A stretch of 52,994 nt of DNA, from the NCBI GenBank assembly GCA_015039365.1, contig WION01000364.1, forward strand, positions 1 to 52,994, in the 5' to 3' direction. Position numbers and translations under genes: made by a program. Below the pieces are notes generated by a model, which ran no database searches, had not been told where the DNA came from, and saw only the letters and a list, made by a program, of their open reading frames with translations. Positions 9,563 to 21,740 of this stretch are shown here, in pieces; within the stretch, counting starts at the first letter, position 1; each line of letters starts with the position of its first letter. This DNA comes from Amanita rubescens. Lineage: Eukaryota > Basidiomycota > Agaricomycetes > Agaricales > Amanitaceae.

Positions 9563-12500
9563 TCACATTGTTACACGGAATACATGTCCATGAGGCCCGA
9601 TGTAAAAAAGTCCGTCTGCTGTCCGAAAGCGTATACACAAGAAAGATAATAGTATGCAATCAAAATCAAGGACGAGCTGGAATTCACTTATCAGTGCCAC
9701 GTTTAAATTCTGTGTCGTTGATGACTTACAAAGTTGTTCTTTTCGGTAGAACCAGAAGTAGCCAAGTACAATGATTATCTGGCAGAGCATGGCAATCCAG
9801 AACAATGGAAGGGCCATTGGACTACCTGTAGCACAACATGTGAGAATGCGCCAGAATGACGGACAATGAAACTTGCCTTGAAGGCCTTGAGAGAAGTCCC
9901 AACTACCGGCATCGGGAAACACTGAGCTAGGTCCTAAACGATTCGGCGCAGTTGCGCGTGCAACCATCACACAAACAGCACCAATGACTTGCGCAAATGC
10001 GAGTGTTGCACAGACATGAAGACGTGATAAAGTCTTTAATGCTGTTAAATTTTGAAAGTTAAACATTATAATCTGCGACTCACTTGCAATAAAATCATTC
10101 CTAATCCGACACCTTGAACGGCATCGAGAACACCCAGCCAAAGCCATAGTGAGATACTCAAGTAAGGCCCGGCCCTGCCTGCCCAAGGGACATATAGTGC
10201 CAAAGATGACGTTCCCCACAACATCTGCACAAAAATAATTCTACAAATCGGTATAATAGAAATAGAAGGTGACGTACTTGACACCATCTGGGAGCACCGA
10301 GACCCACCGCAAATACTGGAAGAAGCCATGTATGGGTTTTTGAGAAATGAGTGAGTACGAGTAACATAGCGGCCCAGACGCCAACAAAGAATGTGATGAT
10401 AAGCAGCAGAATCTGCCATTTGGGGATTGAAACATTCCACAAGAAACTCCAATTACGTCCATAAGGCTGGAAATGAAACGTTGAATATGGCGAGCGGGTT
10501 GCATATAATCGTTCACATACCCCACTGAGCCAATAATCTCGAAGAACTTCCGAAGCCAAGAACCAAAGCACAAGTTTGCGGCGAAAGAGGGTCTTGATGA
10601 AGTGAGGAACTCTCGGCGGTGTTTGGTGATAGTACTCTAGAACTTGCATTAGTATTTCGCGCCAGAATTTCAATGGGCGGATATACCTGGTAAACCATAT
10701 AGCATCACATATGCGAAGAGGAAGCTCAAGCATGACAAAGGCCATAGTATCAACACAATCCACCAGGGAGGAACATAACCGTTTGGGCGCCCATTAAGCG
10801 TGTAACCCCAGTACCAAAGGGCTGCTACCCAAATTTGTTGCGATCCCTGTACGACACATGCCCTAAGCGTCCACACTTCAGTCGCAGCTCCCTGTGGCGT
10901 TCTGTCAGGGTTATATTCAGGAAATGACATGGTTAAACTTACTGCTTCTTCACCGAAGTTGAGTCCGAAGAATAGGAACGCAGCGGCGGAGGCGACGGCA
11001 TACGACCACGTTGCTATGTTTGCCAAAACTTGTTGAGCAGGTGCCAAAGCTGGTGATATAGACGGTAGTCCAATCAAGAAAAATCCCAGACCAAAAAAGA
11101 TCCAAGGAGCGGATAGGACATAGACAGACGGCTTCAATCTGAATAAAGGATACCACACAGCAGTTGCAGCGAGGAACACAGCACCCAGTACGTAGAGCTG
11201 GAGGTTACTCTGCCAATCCCGCCCACTCAACAGGGTGATCTGGAAACTCGTTGCACACAACATCTGGCATTGAAGTCAGAGGTGAAGATATGACGAGCGC
11301 AATTGTCGAGTTACCTGTCCTAGGCCGATCACAATGGTATACAAAGGCCAACCTCCGATTTGTCTCGCCATCGCAATTTGTAGCCTCGTCATGGGTACGG
11401 CATCTGGTTGTGATGTTGGTAATTGACCGTCATATTCAGTGGAGGAGAATCCTTGTGTATGTGATGCTATTTAAAGATGTCTATGTCAAGAAAGTTGAAA
11501 CGAAAGTTGAAAACAAACGCACAGTCGGGGCGTGTGAATACGGAGGGTGAAGGAGTTCCCCAGATGGAGTCACGTTGGGAGGAACGGATGCTTGCGGCGG
11601 TGTCAAGTTTATCTCGCCGAGCCTTTCCAAAGAAGGCCTCTTCACTCTTCACCAAGAATTTCTCAATAGAGAGCTCATGTTGCGAATTTTTAGCGTCTAG
11701 TATTTGTAATTTCTGAACAAATTCGGCGGCGACACCTCCGTCTGCATCCGTAAACTGATTTGGAAAGTTCAATCGGATGAATGGAAGATTCAATATACGC
11801 CAAACTTACTGATGTTATTGCCTTGTTCAAAGGTGAATTGGATTTTTCATCAACGATAGACGAGATGGACTCGACGGACGAGACGCGAGAGTGAGAACCA
11901 AATGGACGTGCGGGAGCTAGATTCCCATCAAGAAATGGATCTGGTGCGTGCTTGTGGTCGGAGGCGATAGCTTTATTTGCCTTCTCCAAAAAGCCGTGGT
12001 AGCTATTGTCGCGGAGATCTGTAGTACTGGCGTTTCGGGAGCGGGAGGAGAAGTAATCGTCACTTGCGTATGATTGTCTTAATCCGGCGTCTTTGACCCT
12101 TAACGTTTCCTGACTCCAATGATCGGGAGAAGGGCTAGGGACATCAAGGGCACTGCGGCCATCCCATTCAGGTTGCGTTGGATGAACTAGAGCCTCTGGA
12201 CTCCAATCCTCAATGTCAGCCAATGGTTGAGTTCTTATCTCCCCGCCATCAGACGATCTCCATGCGTTCACACCTGCAATGCTCCGGCTCGTATTAATAC
12301 TACGTCTGTGGATGTCTTCCATTCGTTGACGCCACTCGACGACAGGGAATCGTTGGACTGCAGAACGAGCACGTAGAATTGCCCTTTCCTGCGCTGTCGA
12401 TTTCAGCGCCAATTTGATCGTCTTGGTTAACTGAGATAACATGTGGGCAGTGGAGCTCGATTCAACGGGATACCACTTGTCGAAGTTAGAAATTTGATAT

Positions 12501-15500
12501 CGTCGTACTCGATATCGCACTTACCCAGCCGGGCATTAACCCTAGACCACCTAGACGACTGCCGACGCCAAGTGCACCCTTTCGTCCGAATTCTACAGCG
12601 ACGAGACCAAATGGTTCATCGCGAGATGGAATCAAAGCGAAATCGGCCCCACTGAACAGATAGGGAGGTAGAGCCGTAAACTCTGGCTTGGAAAATACCC
12701 GGTCAGGATGCATCTCCATCAAACGTGCTAGTTTTTCTGCCGCAAAACGTCCGTACAAATCGATGACAGGACCAACGGTGATGAGTTGAATGTTAGAACG
12801 TTTCTCAAGTCTTGAAGAAAGTAAGCGATGACCCTGTCGTTTCAAAAAGAGAATACCTACAAGCCTGGCATCACATCGGCAATGAGATCAACTCCTTTCT
12901 GCTTCGACCAACGGCCGACGAAAACAAACAGGTCGGCATTAGGATCTTGTTTGATTCCGGCCCACTCCTGAGCTTGTCGCTTCAACTCTGGTCGAGCGGC
13001 TTCCGCAGCTTGGTCAATCTGGACGTCGCGAGCAGCTATTGGATTCTCGTCTAGCGCTGCAATGTCACTGGGATCTGGGTTAGGCAGTGAATCGACGTGC
13101 TTCAGAGTCCAGAGGGCAGGATACCGTGCCCAACTGCGTTTCCCGTATTTGTCAGATACGCCAGCAACCCCAATACTCTTCTGATGTGCGCTAATGAATG
13201 AGGCGCCCGCATGCAAAAGATTGAACGTATTTCCAAATTGGACGTATTTGGTGCATTGTTCTTTGCTAATGTTGAACGCCGAGCAAACCTCCTTCATTTC
13301 TTCTTTGGTACGAAGTGGCCACAAGCCTTGAAACTCTGCATTATGTAATGAAAGGCAGACGGGCATCACTTTGGGAAGTAGGTATATGGGAGCAAGGGCG
13401 CCGTGATAATCATTTATATGGTATATGTCGATGTCCGGGCAGCGACGCATGGTGACGGCAATTGCTTGGTTCCAAGCTGAATAGAAGATGGCGGAGCTCA
13501 GATCGTCCATGCGGGCAGGATAAGGATCAGCTTTTGTCTGAGCACGGAAAACGGGGCTGTCAAGGATGACATAGGTTATGTTGTCCAGCACATGAGTCTC
13601 GATTTCAATGAGGTAAGGTTCACCGAAGATGACGACCTCTATGGGATCTGCAGGTTCGCCTGCTGGGTAATCAAGGTCTTTAACCTTTGGAATAACCCAT
13701 ATAAGATCCACATCCGTCATTGATTTACCCATCAAACTGGACATGACACCTAGACCTCCAATTTTAACCTTGAGCTTCCAATCGATGATTTCATACTCGA
13801 GGGTCGCAATTAACACTTTGCGTCTCTTGTTTCTGTCCTCTGGCCATCCGATGATTTCAGCTTTATGCTTGTGACCGAACATTTTTTTCTCTGTCAACGG
13901 GACAGTTTCCTTCAAATCGGTTGCGGACTTGTTCCCCAAAACACCAATTATTGGGAAGTAATTGTGAGAGGCTTTGGGTTTGATACCATATCGATTATGC
14001 TTAATGCCATAAAAAGACCACATGAAGACGGCAGCAGCCAATGTTCCCGTGATAAGGGGAATGGAAGACAGCAGAGCAAACATAATTGCTCCCACAGAGG
14101 CCTGGCCGCGGGGTTGTACAGACCAGGTCATTTGAGCGTCATCGATGAACAAGGACCATGACAAATGAGGAGACGGAGGAGCCGAAAGATTGACGTAATT
14201 GGGAGCGATTGAATTAGGAGGTAAGCGGTCAAGAACGCCATCGTTATCGTAGTCCCCGTAGAAATAGTCATCGTAACCCCAAACGTTGAGCTGAAGATAA
14301 GTCGGCCAAGACGCCATAATCTCCAATTCCCATTTGCCATCGCTGCCCTGTGTCATCAACGAGGGAAGCCCTTGATCAAAACCCCACTGGTTGTACGGGC
14401 CACGGACTAAAAGCTGAGGCACCCGTCGCTTTGGCCCCGAATATGCATAGTCAGCATGCACGACAGCGTCAGTGGATAAAGCGGCTTGGCTCCAATCTAT
14501 CGCAAACGTCAGTTTTAAAGGTAAGAAAAATCGCCAGATGACTGACATTGTACCATAATGTGATTGCCCGTCCAAAACAAGTCGCTTCCTTGGAAGGTGC
14601 TCTGGTTTATAAACGTTGTGTCTTCCCAGCCCTGCCAATCCGTCCAGTTTTTCCCGAAATTCCAAGAATATCGGAATTGATCTGCGCCCAAAGCTTTATG
14701 GGTGAAGGAATATTGACCATCCGAAAAGGTAAATGCGCCGGAGGTGTCATAGTCATTGTCAGGGAAAACCATTACATTGTCCGAAGCTCCTTTTCTTAAT
14801 AGTAGGTGGTCAACTGCCTGCACCAAGTTTGGATTTGGTGAGAAACGCCCAAAATGACAATCGAGCGAAAGCAGACCGCACCTGTGTAGTCTGATTACCA
14901 GAACTTTCTGAGGGTTGGTTGACAGTAATAGTAAGGATGCCGTCGGAGACATTTTGTAGTGTCGCTGACCAGGCCCAGGCAGAAATAGACACCCCTGTTA
15001 TGAGGGAAGGTTTAGGGTTTTGAACAGCATTACAAGTGACATTAGTTATCGTAGGATTGCTCGTTTGGACAGAGGAGGACATATTGAATGATATACTTGA
15101 AGTAACGCCATCACAATTCATAGGAGTGTTAAATTCAAGCGAGATATCAATAGTTGTTGCATTGGCGGCACCAGGCGTGGCCAGAAAACGATAATCGTGC
15201 CCAGGAACAAATCTAGTAATAGCAGGTCTAGGCGGAACCCATATGTTAGTGGGAACAAGGGCCTTGAATCCATAGGGGTCCATAGTGATATTAGGCAAAC
15301 AGCCGTACCAGGGCGCCTGACTATTATTGTAATACGAGGAGCCGGAGTTTGTTAAGTTGTAGGTCTCATACGGATAAAAAAGGTTCTGCACTTGGGTGCC
15401 ACCGGTGTAAGGTGAGGAAATCCACAATCGTCCCATGCAGTCGTGGGAATAAGACTGCGTAACATTTTCATTGGTGTAGAGAATCCAGATCTGGTCCTGA

Positions 15501-17687
15501 TAGGTCCCGTTGAGCGTCTGCGAGCCCTGGATTCCTGCCCGTGACACCGACCATAGGCCCTTTTCGGTCGCGGTTCCATTAGAGCCAGGTAACTGAATCA
15601 AGTAGGTCCAATTGCCGCGCTGCACCAAGTCAAACCCGTCTTGTATTGCGCCATAGACTGACCGCAGATAATTGAATTGTGAAAACAAACGCCTGGGCTC
15701 CGCGGTAACATCGAAATGATCCAGGGCGTTCCAATCGTCATAGCAACCAATCAGCGACTTGCCCAGAGGGAAATTGAAATACTGCTGAGAACCAAGTTTA
15801 TAGCATCCGTGTCTCTTCCAAGCGGTATTACTGGTCATTGCCTGTCGTCTAGTAACGTAGGAGTTCAGCGTAGTGGCGGCGAAAATATGAAGACTATTAC
15901 CCATAGAGATAATTTGAAGCACCGTTGTCGTACAAATAGAAATTTTGCTCCTCGCCGTAAAAAAGCTATTGCATTATGTAAACACGGGATGTAGAAGTAA
16001 ATCAACTGCCCGTACCAATGCAATCCCTGGCATGACCAAACTTGAGATAAAGGCCGCCAAAACTCCCCGCTGGTCCCCATCCACAAGTGATGGCCAGCGA
16101 AACACGTCAAAGTTACTAGTACCATACATGTGTCTTGGATCAACCTCCCCGGTAGATGGATTGAGGAAATCGTTAGTAACAAACATTTCGTTCCAAGCCG
16201 TGATGAAGTTGACATCGACATCGTACGCAACTTGTAGATTTCCATCCATGCCAAGAAATCGAGTTAGGCCACGATAAACGGAATAGTGGAATGCGGCAGC
16301 ATCTAAACCATTCATAGGAAGATCGCGGAGGAAGTATTGATTTGCACTTTCAGAGAGATTTGCTGCAGCCATAAAACCAGGAGGTAACTGATTTGGGGTC
16401 CGACCGCGTCCTCTGTAGGATCGATGGGTCAGTCGACATAGCATGGACGGACTTGGGTCTTACATGTACAAAGACCCAAAGGCATTTCCACCCGTAATTT
16501 CTCCTGTAATCAAGAAGTTTGTCTTGCCCAGGTTTGCAGCGCATTGTCGAGTACTTGAGGTCCAGACGGCATGTGCTTCCAAACTTAGCTGGGTTGCCTT
16601 ATCGATTCGGATCCCGTCGAAATCGAGGGCCTGGATGGCCAGGCATGGGAAAGACTTGATTTTATTCATCACTGCAGTATTCCACTCCCTGAGACGGTCT
16701 TGCACTGACGCGAACTTGGACAGCTGACGTTGCCAGTCCGCATGAACACCAAAAGCTTCCATGTCACCATACTGGTCGAATTCGGACATCATACAACCAT
16801 CCGATTCTGCAATGCCCGTCACCTGGGAGCCGTCGTCGCCCCAGAAGGTAGGGAGGACACACGAAGCGTTGTGTTCATTATCAATCTAAATATAAACGAA
16901 CGGTCAAATAACGCCGATCATGTGAATTATCGTCATACCTGGAAATCAGCATACTCGGTAAAATTCCACGGTATATAATTTGGAAGTTTCCAAAGTGCCT
17001 GGTATTCGTTAAGACTGAATGGAGCACTCCTGTTCAGATATCTTGACAGGTGATGAATAAGCGAATCGTAGGACGACACAGAAGCACTCACCCTTCCCAA
17101 CCTATAAGGTCGGACATCGTTCCAACAGTGAAATCTAACATGATGTACATCCCCCGCGAATGTATCTTATCGATGGCATGAACCCAATCTTGGATCGTAC
17201 CCCAGTGAGGATCCAAGACACTGAAATCGAGCGGAGAATAGCCTGGGCGAGTGATAGGAACGACAAATGAACAGGCGATGGACAGAAACTAACCGTCGGC
17301 CTCCCATATCATGTTCAAAAATGGCGTTCCAGAAATGTAAATCAACTTGATGCCCATGCCCTGCAAATAATCGAGTCGAGCTACCATACCGTCGAGGTCA
17401 CCGCCATAACGAAGTTGGGTTTCTCGATAGTCGGATTCAAATTGCGTCCCAAAGAAGTCGTTATTTGTTGGATCGCCGTCTGCAAACTTGTCTAAGAGAA
17501 TGGTATACGCGGGTAAGGATCTCCAGTTCACAGGCGAGGGCGTGTAAGTCGTATTAGCGCGAGTAGTATTATACTTTAGAGGAGAAGTGGTATTCTGGGC
17601 AACATTGAGGTTCCAATTAACGAGATCTTCGCGGTAAGGTGAGGCAAAGGCGAGCGGAAAAAGGAGGGAAAAGAGAAGAAGACGCAT
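9563..17687 (-). CDS. AGS1: Cell wall alpha-1,3-glucan synthase (GH13 - GT5 - multi-TM)
   Basis: About 8.1 kb with many small introns. The start at 17687 gives a signal peptide ([15 protein letters not shown]). The extracellular amylase-like GH13 domain follows: '[19 protein letters not shown]', '[19 protein letters not shown]', nucleophile motif 'FDGIRIDKA' (Asp near 16602) and acid/base motif '[14 protein letters not shown]' (Glu near 16500). After a membrane segment near 14050 ('[20 protein letters not shown]') comes the cytosolic GT5 glycogen-synthase-like domain, with '[16 protein letters not shown]', '[17 protein letters not shown]', '[15 protein letters not shown]' and the E-x7-E motif '[16 protein letters not shown]' near 12617. 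The C-terminal part (11260-9563) is a multi-TM segment thought to export the glucan. This is the order of fungal Ags/Mok synthases, plasma-membrane enzymes that make wall alpha-glucan. The last residues after 'FWFYRKEQL' depend on one uncertain intron. Confidence 0.93.
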
Positions 17688-17887
17688 GGGCGTCCTCAGT
17701 CCTGTGGAAGGGAAAAAGAGAGAAAAGATGAGGGTCCTTGTGCCTGAAAGCGGTGAAGATGAGTACTCTGCGGAGTTTGTTGCGATTGTGGTTAATGCTG
17801 GCGTTGTTTGTACACCGTTATTTGTACCAGACGATGCAGCCAAGCACAACATTATTTGTTCCAGACGGCGCAGCCAAACACGTATTC
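17688..17887. promoter_or_regulatory. Shared divergent promoter of AGS1 and the STE11-type MAPKKK
   Basis: 200 bp lie between the two start codons, which point away from each other, so the core promoters of a wall-polymer synthase and a signalling kinase must overlap or abut here. No clear TATA box is seen. The segment next to the kinase start contains a diverged 34 bp tandem duplication. Confidence 0.55.
17818..17881 (+). repeat. Diverged tandem repeat, two units with period 34 bp
   Basis: Unit 1 begins at 17818 with 'ttatttgtaccagacgatgc' and unit 2 at 17852 with 'ttatttgttccagacggcgc'. Both go on with 'agccaa(g/a)cac'. There are only a few mismatches over about 30 aligned bases. The repeat ends seven bases before the chosen STE11 start codon, so it probably lies in that gene's 5' leader. 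Confidence 0.8.
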
Positions 17888-20800
17888 ATGTCCCAGCCAT
17901 CGTCTCCGGCCTCCCCCAATGCCCAGTCCCGCTCGTTCATCAACATGGTCTCCTCCTCCTCGCCCCGCTCATATCTCGACCATCCTCAAGGCGTACCATT
18001 TACCGAGTTCGTTAGATCCTGGTCCGACTCCCATGTCGCTCGTTGGCTTGCCGACATAAAGTGTGCTGCCTATTCTTCCACCTTCAAGGCCCACGATATC
18101 AGGGGTGATATTATTCTGGATCTCGACCAAGCCAGTCTCGTTGAATTGGGCGTTTCAGCGATAGGCGACAGGCTGAGAATTCTGAATGCGATAAAGTCCC
18201 TACGCCAACGCGCGCAAGGGAGATCCACGCCGACTCTCTCCTTGTCGTGGCCTCCCAAGCAGGGGGACGTTGCCTCGCAAAACCCGCAAGATCGGACAGA
18301 GACGTCGCCTTCAAAGCGCCGATTGGATGTTACACGACCCGCGCCCCTTCAGCTTCAACCCAGCTCTCGAGGCAGCCTTCCAGATATCATCCGCGACCAG
18401 CAGCCCGAATCTGCAAGAACAACTTCTCAAACCATTAGACCCTTACCTCAACCAGGGGTTAGCACTTTGCAGTCGTCCATCCCGCCCGTTGTGTTCTCGT
18501 CGTCGACGCCCATAAGCGCCCATTCAACCCGCTCAAATTTACCTCCTCCCCCTCCCCCTCCCCGCGGTGTACCCCCTCCCCCGCCTTCAGGTACCCGCAC
18601 TCCTCGCAACACTAACGACAGACGCACTCCAACGCCATCTGATTCCGCGTCACCTCACGCCGCTTATCCCTCTGCCTCGCATCATCCACTTAGCTACCAA
18701 TCTTCTCAAGAGTTTCGTACTACCAATAAATCTCCTCTCTCCTTCCGAAATTACGTCAACCCTAGTAGTCACTCGGCGCATGGTAGAAATGGCTCTCTTC
18801 AGGTCCCTGCACAGGCTCCCCAAAATGCCTCTAGTAAACTTCCTCCACGGCCGTCAACGACCCCGACAAGCATTCACCCTTATGCCAACGCTCAACCCTC
18901 CCTCCAGATACCCTCAGGTCCGCAAGGCTTATCACCAGTTACAGAAACATTCGCGACTCCTCACAGTTCTACTTCTAGTTCGCCATCTCCTCCATCACAA
19001 CCATACACTAATTCACGGGTTGGTCATAGTCCATCCCATCATAACGCTCCATCTTTGGGCGATTTGCGCTGGAAGTTAGTCAAATTCATTCTTCCAGATG
19101 AAGAAAGCTCCTTCACAATCGATGTCACATCTTGCGCTAATGGCATTGAGGTTCTCGAAAAGGTGTTGAGGAAGTTTGGCAAGGGCTCCCGCAATCCGGA
19201 TGGTCAAATGCAAAGTGAAGGCGGTCTTACGATTGACGGTTGGGGAGTATATCTTGAAACAGGTGACGATCTACCCGGTATGCACACATCCACTCTCTCA
19301 AAGGAAAATCTATTAACAAGACTCAGGTGAACCCCTAACCGAGGCTGAACTAATGTCCATTTGCCATGCACCCCCGGATCACCCAAGTCGAGAGCCAGGC
19401 CTATTTCTCCGTCGCACGGCTAAGGTGCGACGTCAAGAAGACCTCAATGGTTCCTCGTCGCCAAGTCAGGGCAAGTTTTCAAACATCACAGCTTCGACGC
19501 TTCCCACAAGCAAGAGCACGAAGCGTGCAAGTACTATTAGCGTGCTTAGCGGTTTGGGCGTGCGAGACCTAGAGCGCGCCCTTGAACCGCCATCGCCTAC
19601 ATCTGGAGCCGGTCCCGATGGAAGATCAAGTCCTGCTACCTTTACAGCAAGCGCTCGCCGACCATCTAAGCTTCGCAATTTCTTCGGTCAACGCCCGCCA
19701 AGCGAACTTATCACGACTCACCTCTCGGAATACTTCCCGTTTACAGAGAAGAAAGTGTTGCAGCGTACAGCTAGAAACAGCGTAATGTTTAGATCTGGCA
19801 CGCGTCGTGATAGTTCCTCTTCTTTCATCCCGCCCCTGCCCTCCAGATTCAGCAGTAGCACACAAGGATCGAACGTCACAACAGTACATTCGCGAAGGAC
19901 ATCTATTGCATCTATTGCGCCTCAACTACCTGATAATTCATCTACTTCTACATCTGATCAAGAACCGAAGAGCAAAATCAAGGTGGAAGAGATACCACGA
20001 ATGTCGCTTTCCACCGACGATGGTCATTCCGTCCTGCTGGAAAATAATGAACCTTTGGAAAAGACGTCATTACAGCCTCAACTGCTTCCGCCCATCCCTT
20101 TTCCGAGTGAATCTCTCGCGGATTCCTTGCAAAACTTTACATCGAGGTCTAGTTTACGTTCTTCATCCCCAGCTTCCCGATCATTGTCAAATGCTTCCCA
20201 CCGTATGAGTTACATGACTGAGTTGCGTAGCAAACGAGATAGATCAGACACGGCCAGCATGGTCACTGTCGACGAAATCACGGCCGAAGTCGAAAGCCGC
20301 CGTGCAACTAGCAACGTCAGTGTGAGAACTGGTGAGCAAAATTCAGATATTGAGGATGGCTGGACGAGGGTAGGTACGGATGATGGGCACGATAGCGGCG
20401 AAGACGCTAACGACGAGTTCGACGATGAAGAGGAAGAGGGTACCACTTTACGCGGCGGCGACGACGTTCCAGTGGATGCCGCCGTGACATCAAAAGGCAA
20501 GTATTATGATGAATTACACTCTTATTTGCGTGTAACGTTTCCACTATAGCAAATAAATGGATCAAAGGGGCCCTTATAGGCGCTGGGTCGTTTGGAAAGG
20601 TCTATCTGGGGATGGATGCTGCCACAGGGTTCTTGATGGCTGTCAAGCAGGTCGAATTGCCTACTGGATCCGGACCGAATGAAGAGCGAAAAAAGAGTAT
20701 GCTCAGTGCACTTGAGCGAGAGATCGAACTTCTCAAGAATCTACAGCATGAAAATATTGTCCAATATCTATGTACGTGAATCGTCTTCTTCGCGTATTGA

Positions 20801-21555
20801 AGTTCTGATGCACAGCGTGCAGATTCGTCCATCGAGGATGATCACCTCAACATCTTTTTAGAATACGTCCCAGGCGGTTCAGTCTCCGCGTTGCTGCGCA
20901 ACTATGGTGCTTTCGAAGAACCTCTAGTGAAGAATTTCGTGCGGCAGATTTTGGAAGGTCTCAACTATCTTCATGAACGTGATATCATCCATCGCGACAT
21001 TAAAGGCGCCAATGTTCTTGTTGATAATAAGGGTGGCATCAAAATCTCCGATTTTGGCATCTCTAAGAGGGTCAACGCAAGTGAGCTTATGTCATTTGAA
21101 CGCACAGACCAATCCTACTGATCATGACACTAGATCCACTCGGAGTAAACAAGATACATCGCCACTCTTTACAGGGATCCGTGTTCTGGATGGCACCGGA
21201 AGTTGTCAAGCAAATTGGGCACACCAAAAAAGCCGATATTTGGAGTGTGGGTTGTCTAGTGGTTGAAATGCTAACGGGTGAACACCCTTGGGCACAACTA
21301 ACCCAAATGCAAGCAATCTTCAAGGCAAGTGACGAAATATTGCACATCTTATTTTATACTCATTCTCTACGTCGATAGATCGGTTCCTCAGAAAAGCCCG
21401 CTATTCCTTCGGATATCTCCGCTGAAGCACAACGCTTCCTAAAACGTACATTTGAGCTAGACTTTGAAGCAAGACCTTCCGCATTGGAGCTCCTGCGTCA
21501 TTCTTGGATTGCTGTAAAGCAACCAGCGAAACCAGGTATTGCGAAAGACAGTTGA
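17888..21555 (+). CDS. STE11: Ste11/Byr2-type MAP kinase kinase kinase (SAM, Ras-binding and kinase domains)
   Basis: Six exons encode about 1,100 residues. I chose the ATG at 17888 ([12 protein letters not shown]). Upstream in-frame ATGs from 17738 would add hydrophobic residues across the repeat. A SAM domain lies at about residues 45-110 ('[15 protein letters not shown]', '[20 protein letters not shown]'). A long Pro/Ser-rich linker follows, then a Ras-binding-like region ('[19 protein letters not shown]'). The kinase domain has the '[11 protein letters not shown]' loop, 'MAVKQVELP' lysine, catalytic '[12 protein letters not shown]', 'ISDFGISKR' and '[11 protein letters not shown]'. Ste11 relays pheromone, nutrient or osmotic signals to a MAPKK; this SAM-RBD-kinase layout separates it from Bck1. 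Two introns, 20497-20549 and 21325-21378, must use GC donors (G|GCAAGT) to keep the kinase frame. The gene diverges from AGS1. Confidence 0.92.
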
Positions 21556-21740
21556 AACGTCTTTCAGGCTCCTATTAATACCTCCACTGTATTTTCTTCA
21601 TGGGTATTATGTGCTACTATTTATTTGATTCTGCAGACGACTTCATCTAATATGTACGATATATACCCCATGTTCCGTACGTATACTTTTATATATCTTA
21701 AGGTAGAAACGATAGTTGGCCTTTGCTATAATAGAATTAT

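Noticed and set aside
17738..17887. Upstream in-frame ATGs of STE11
   Set aside because: They add hydrophobic residues encoded by the tandem repeat and unlike the N-termini of Ste11 proteins; the Met at 17888 is preferred.
18567..19079. 170-codon plus-strand frame in the STE11 linker
   Set aside because: A shadow frame of the Pro/Ser-rich linker, Leu/Pro-rich by codon shift.
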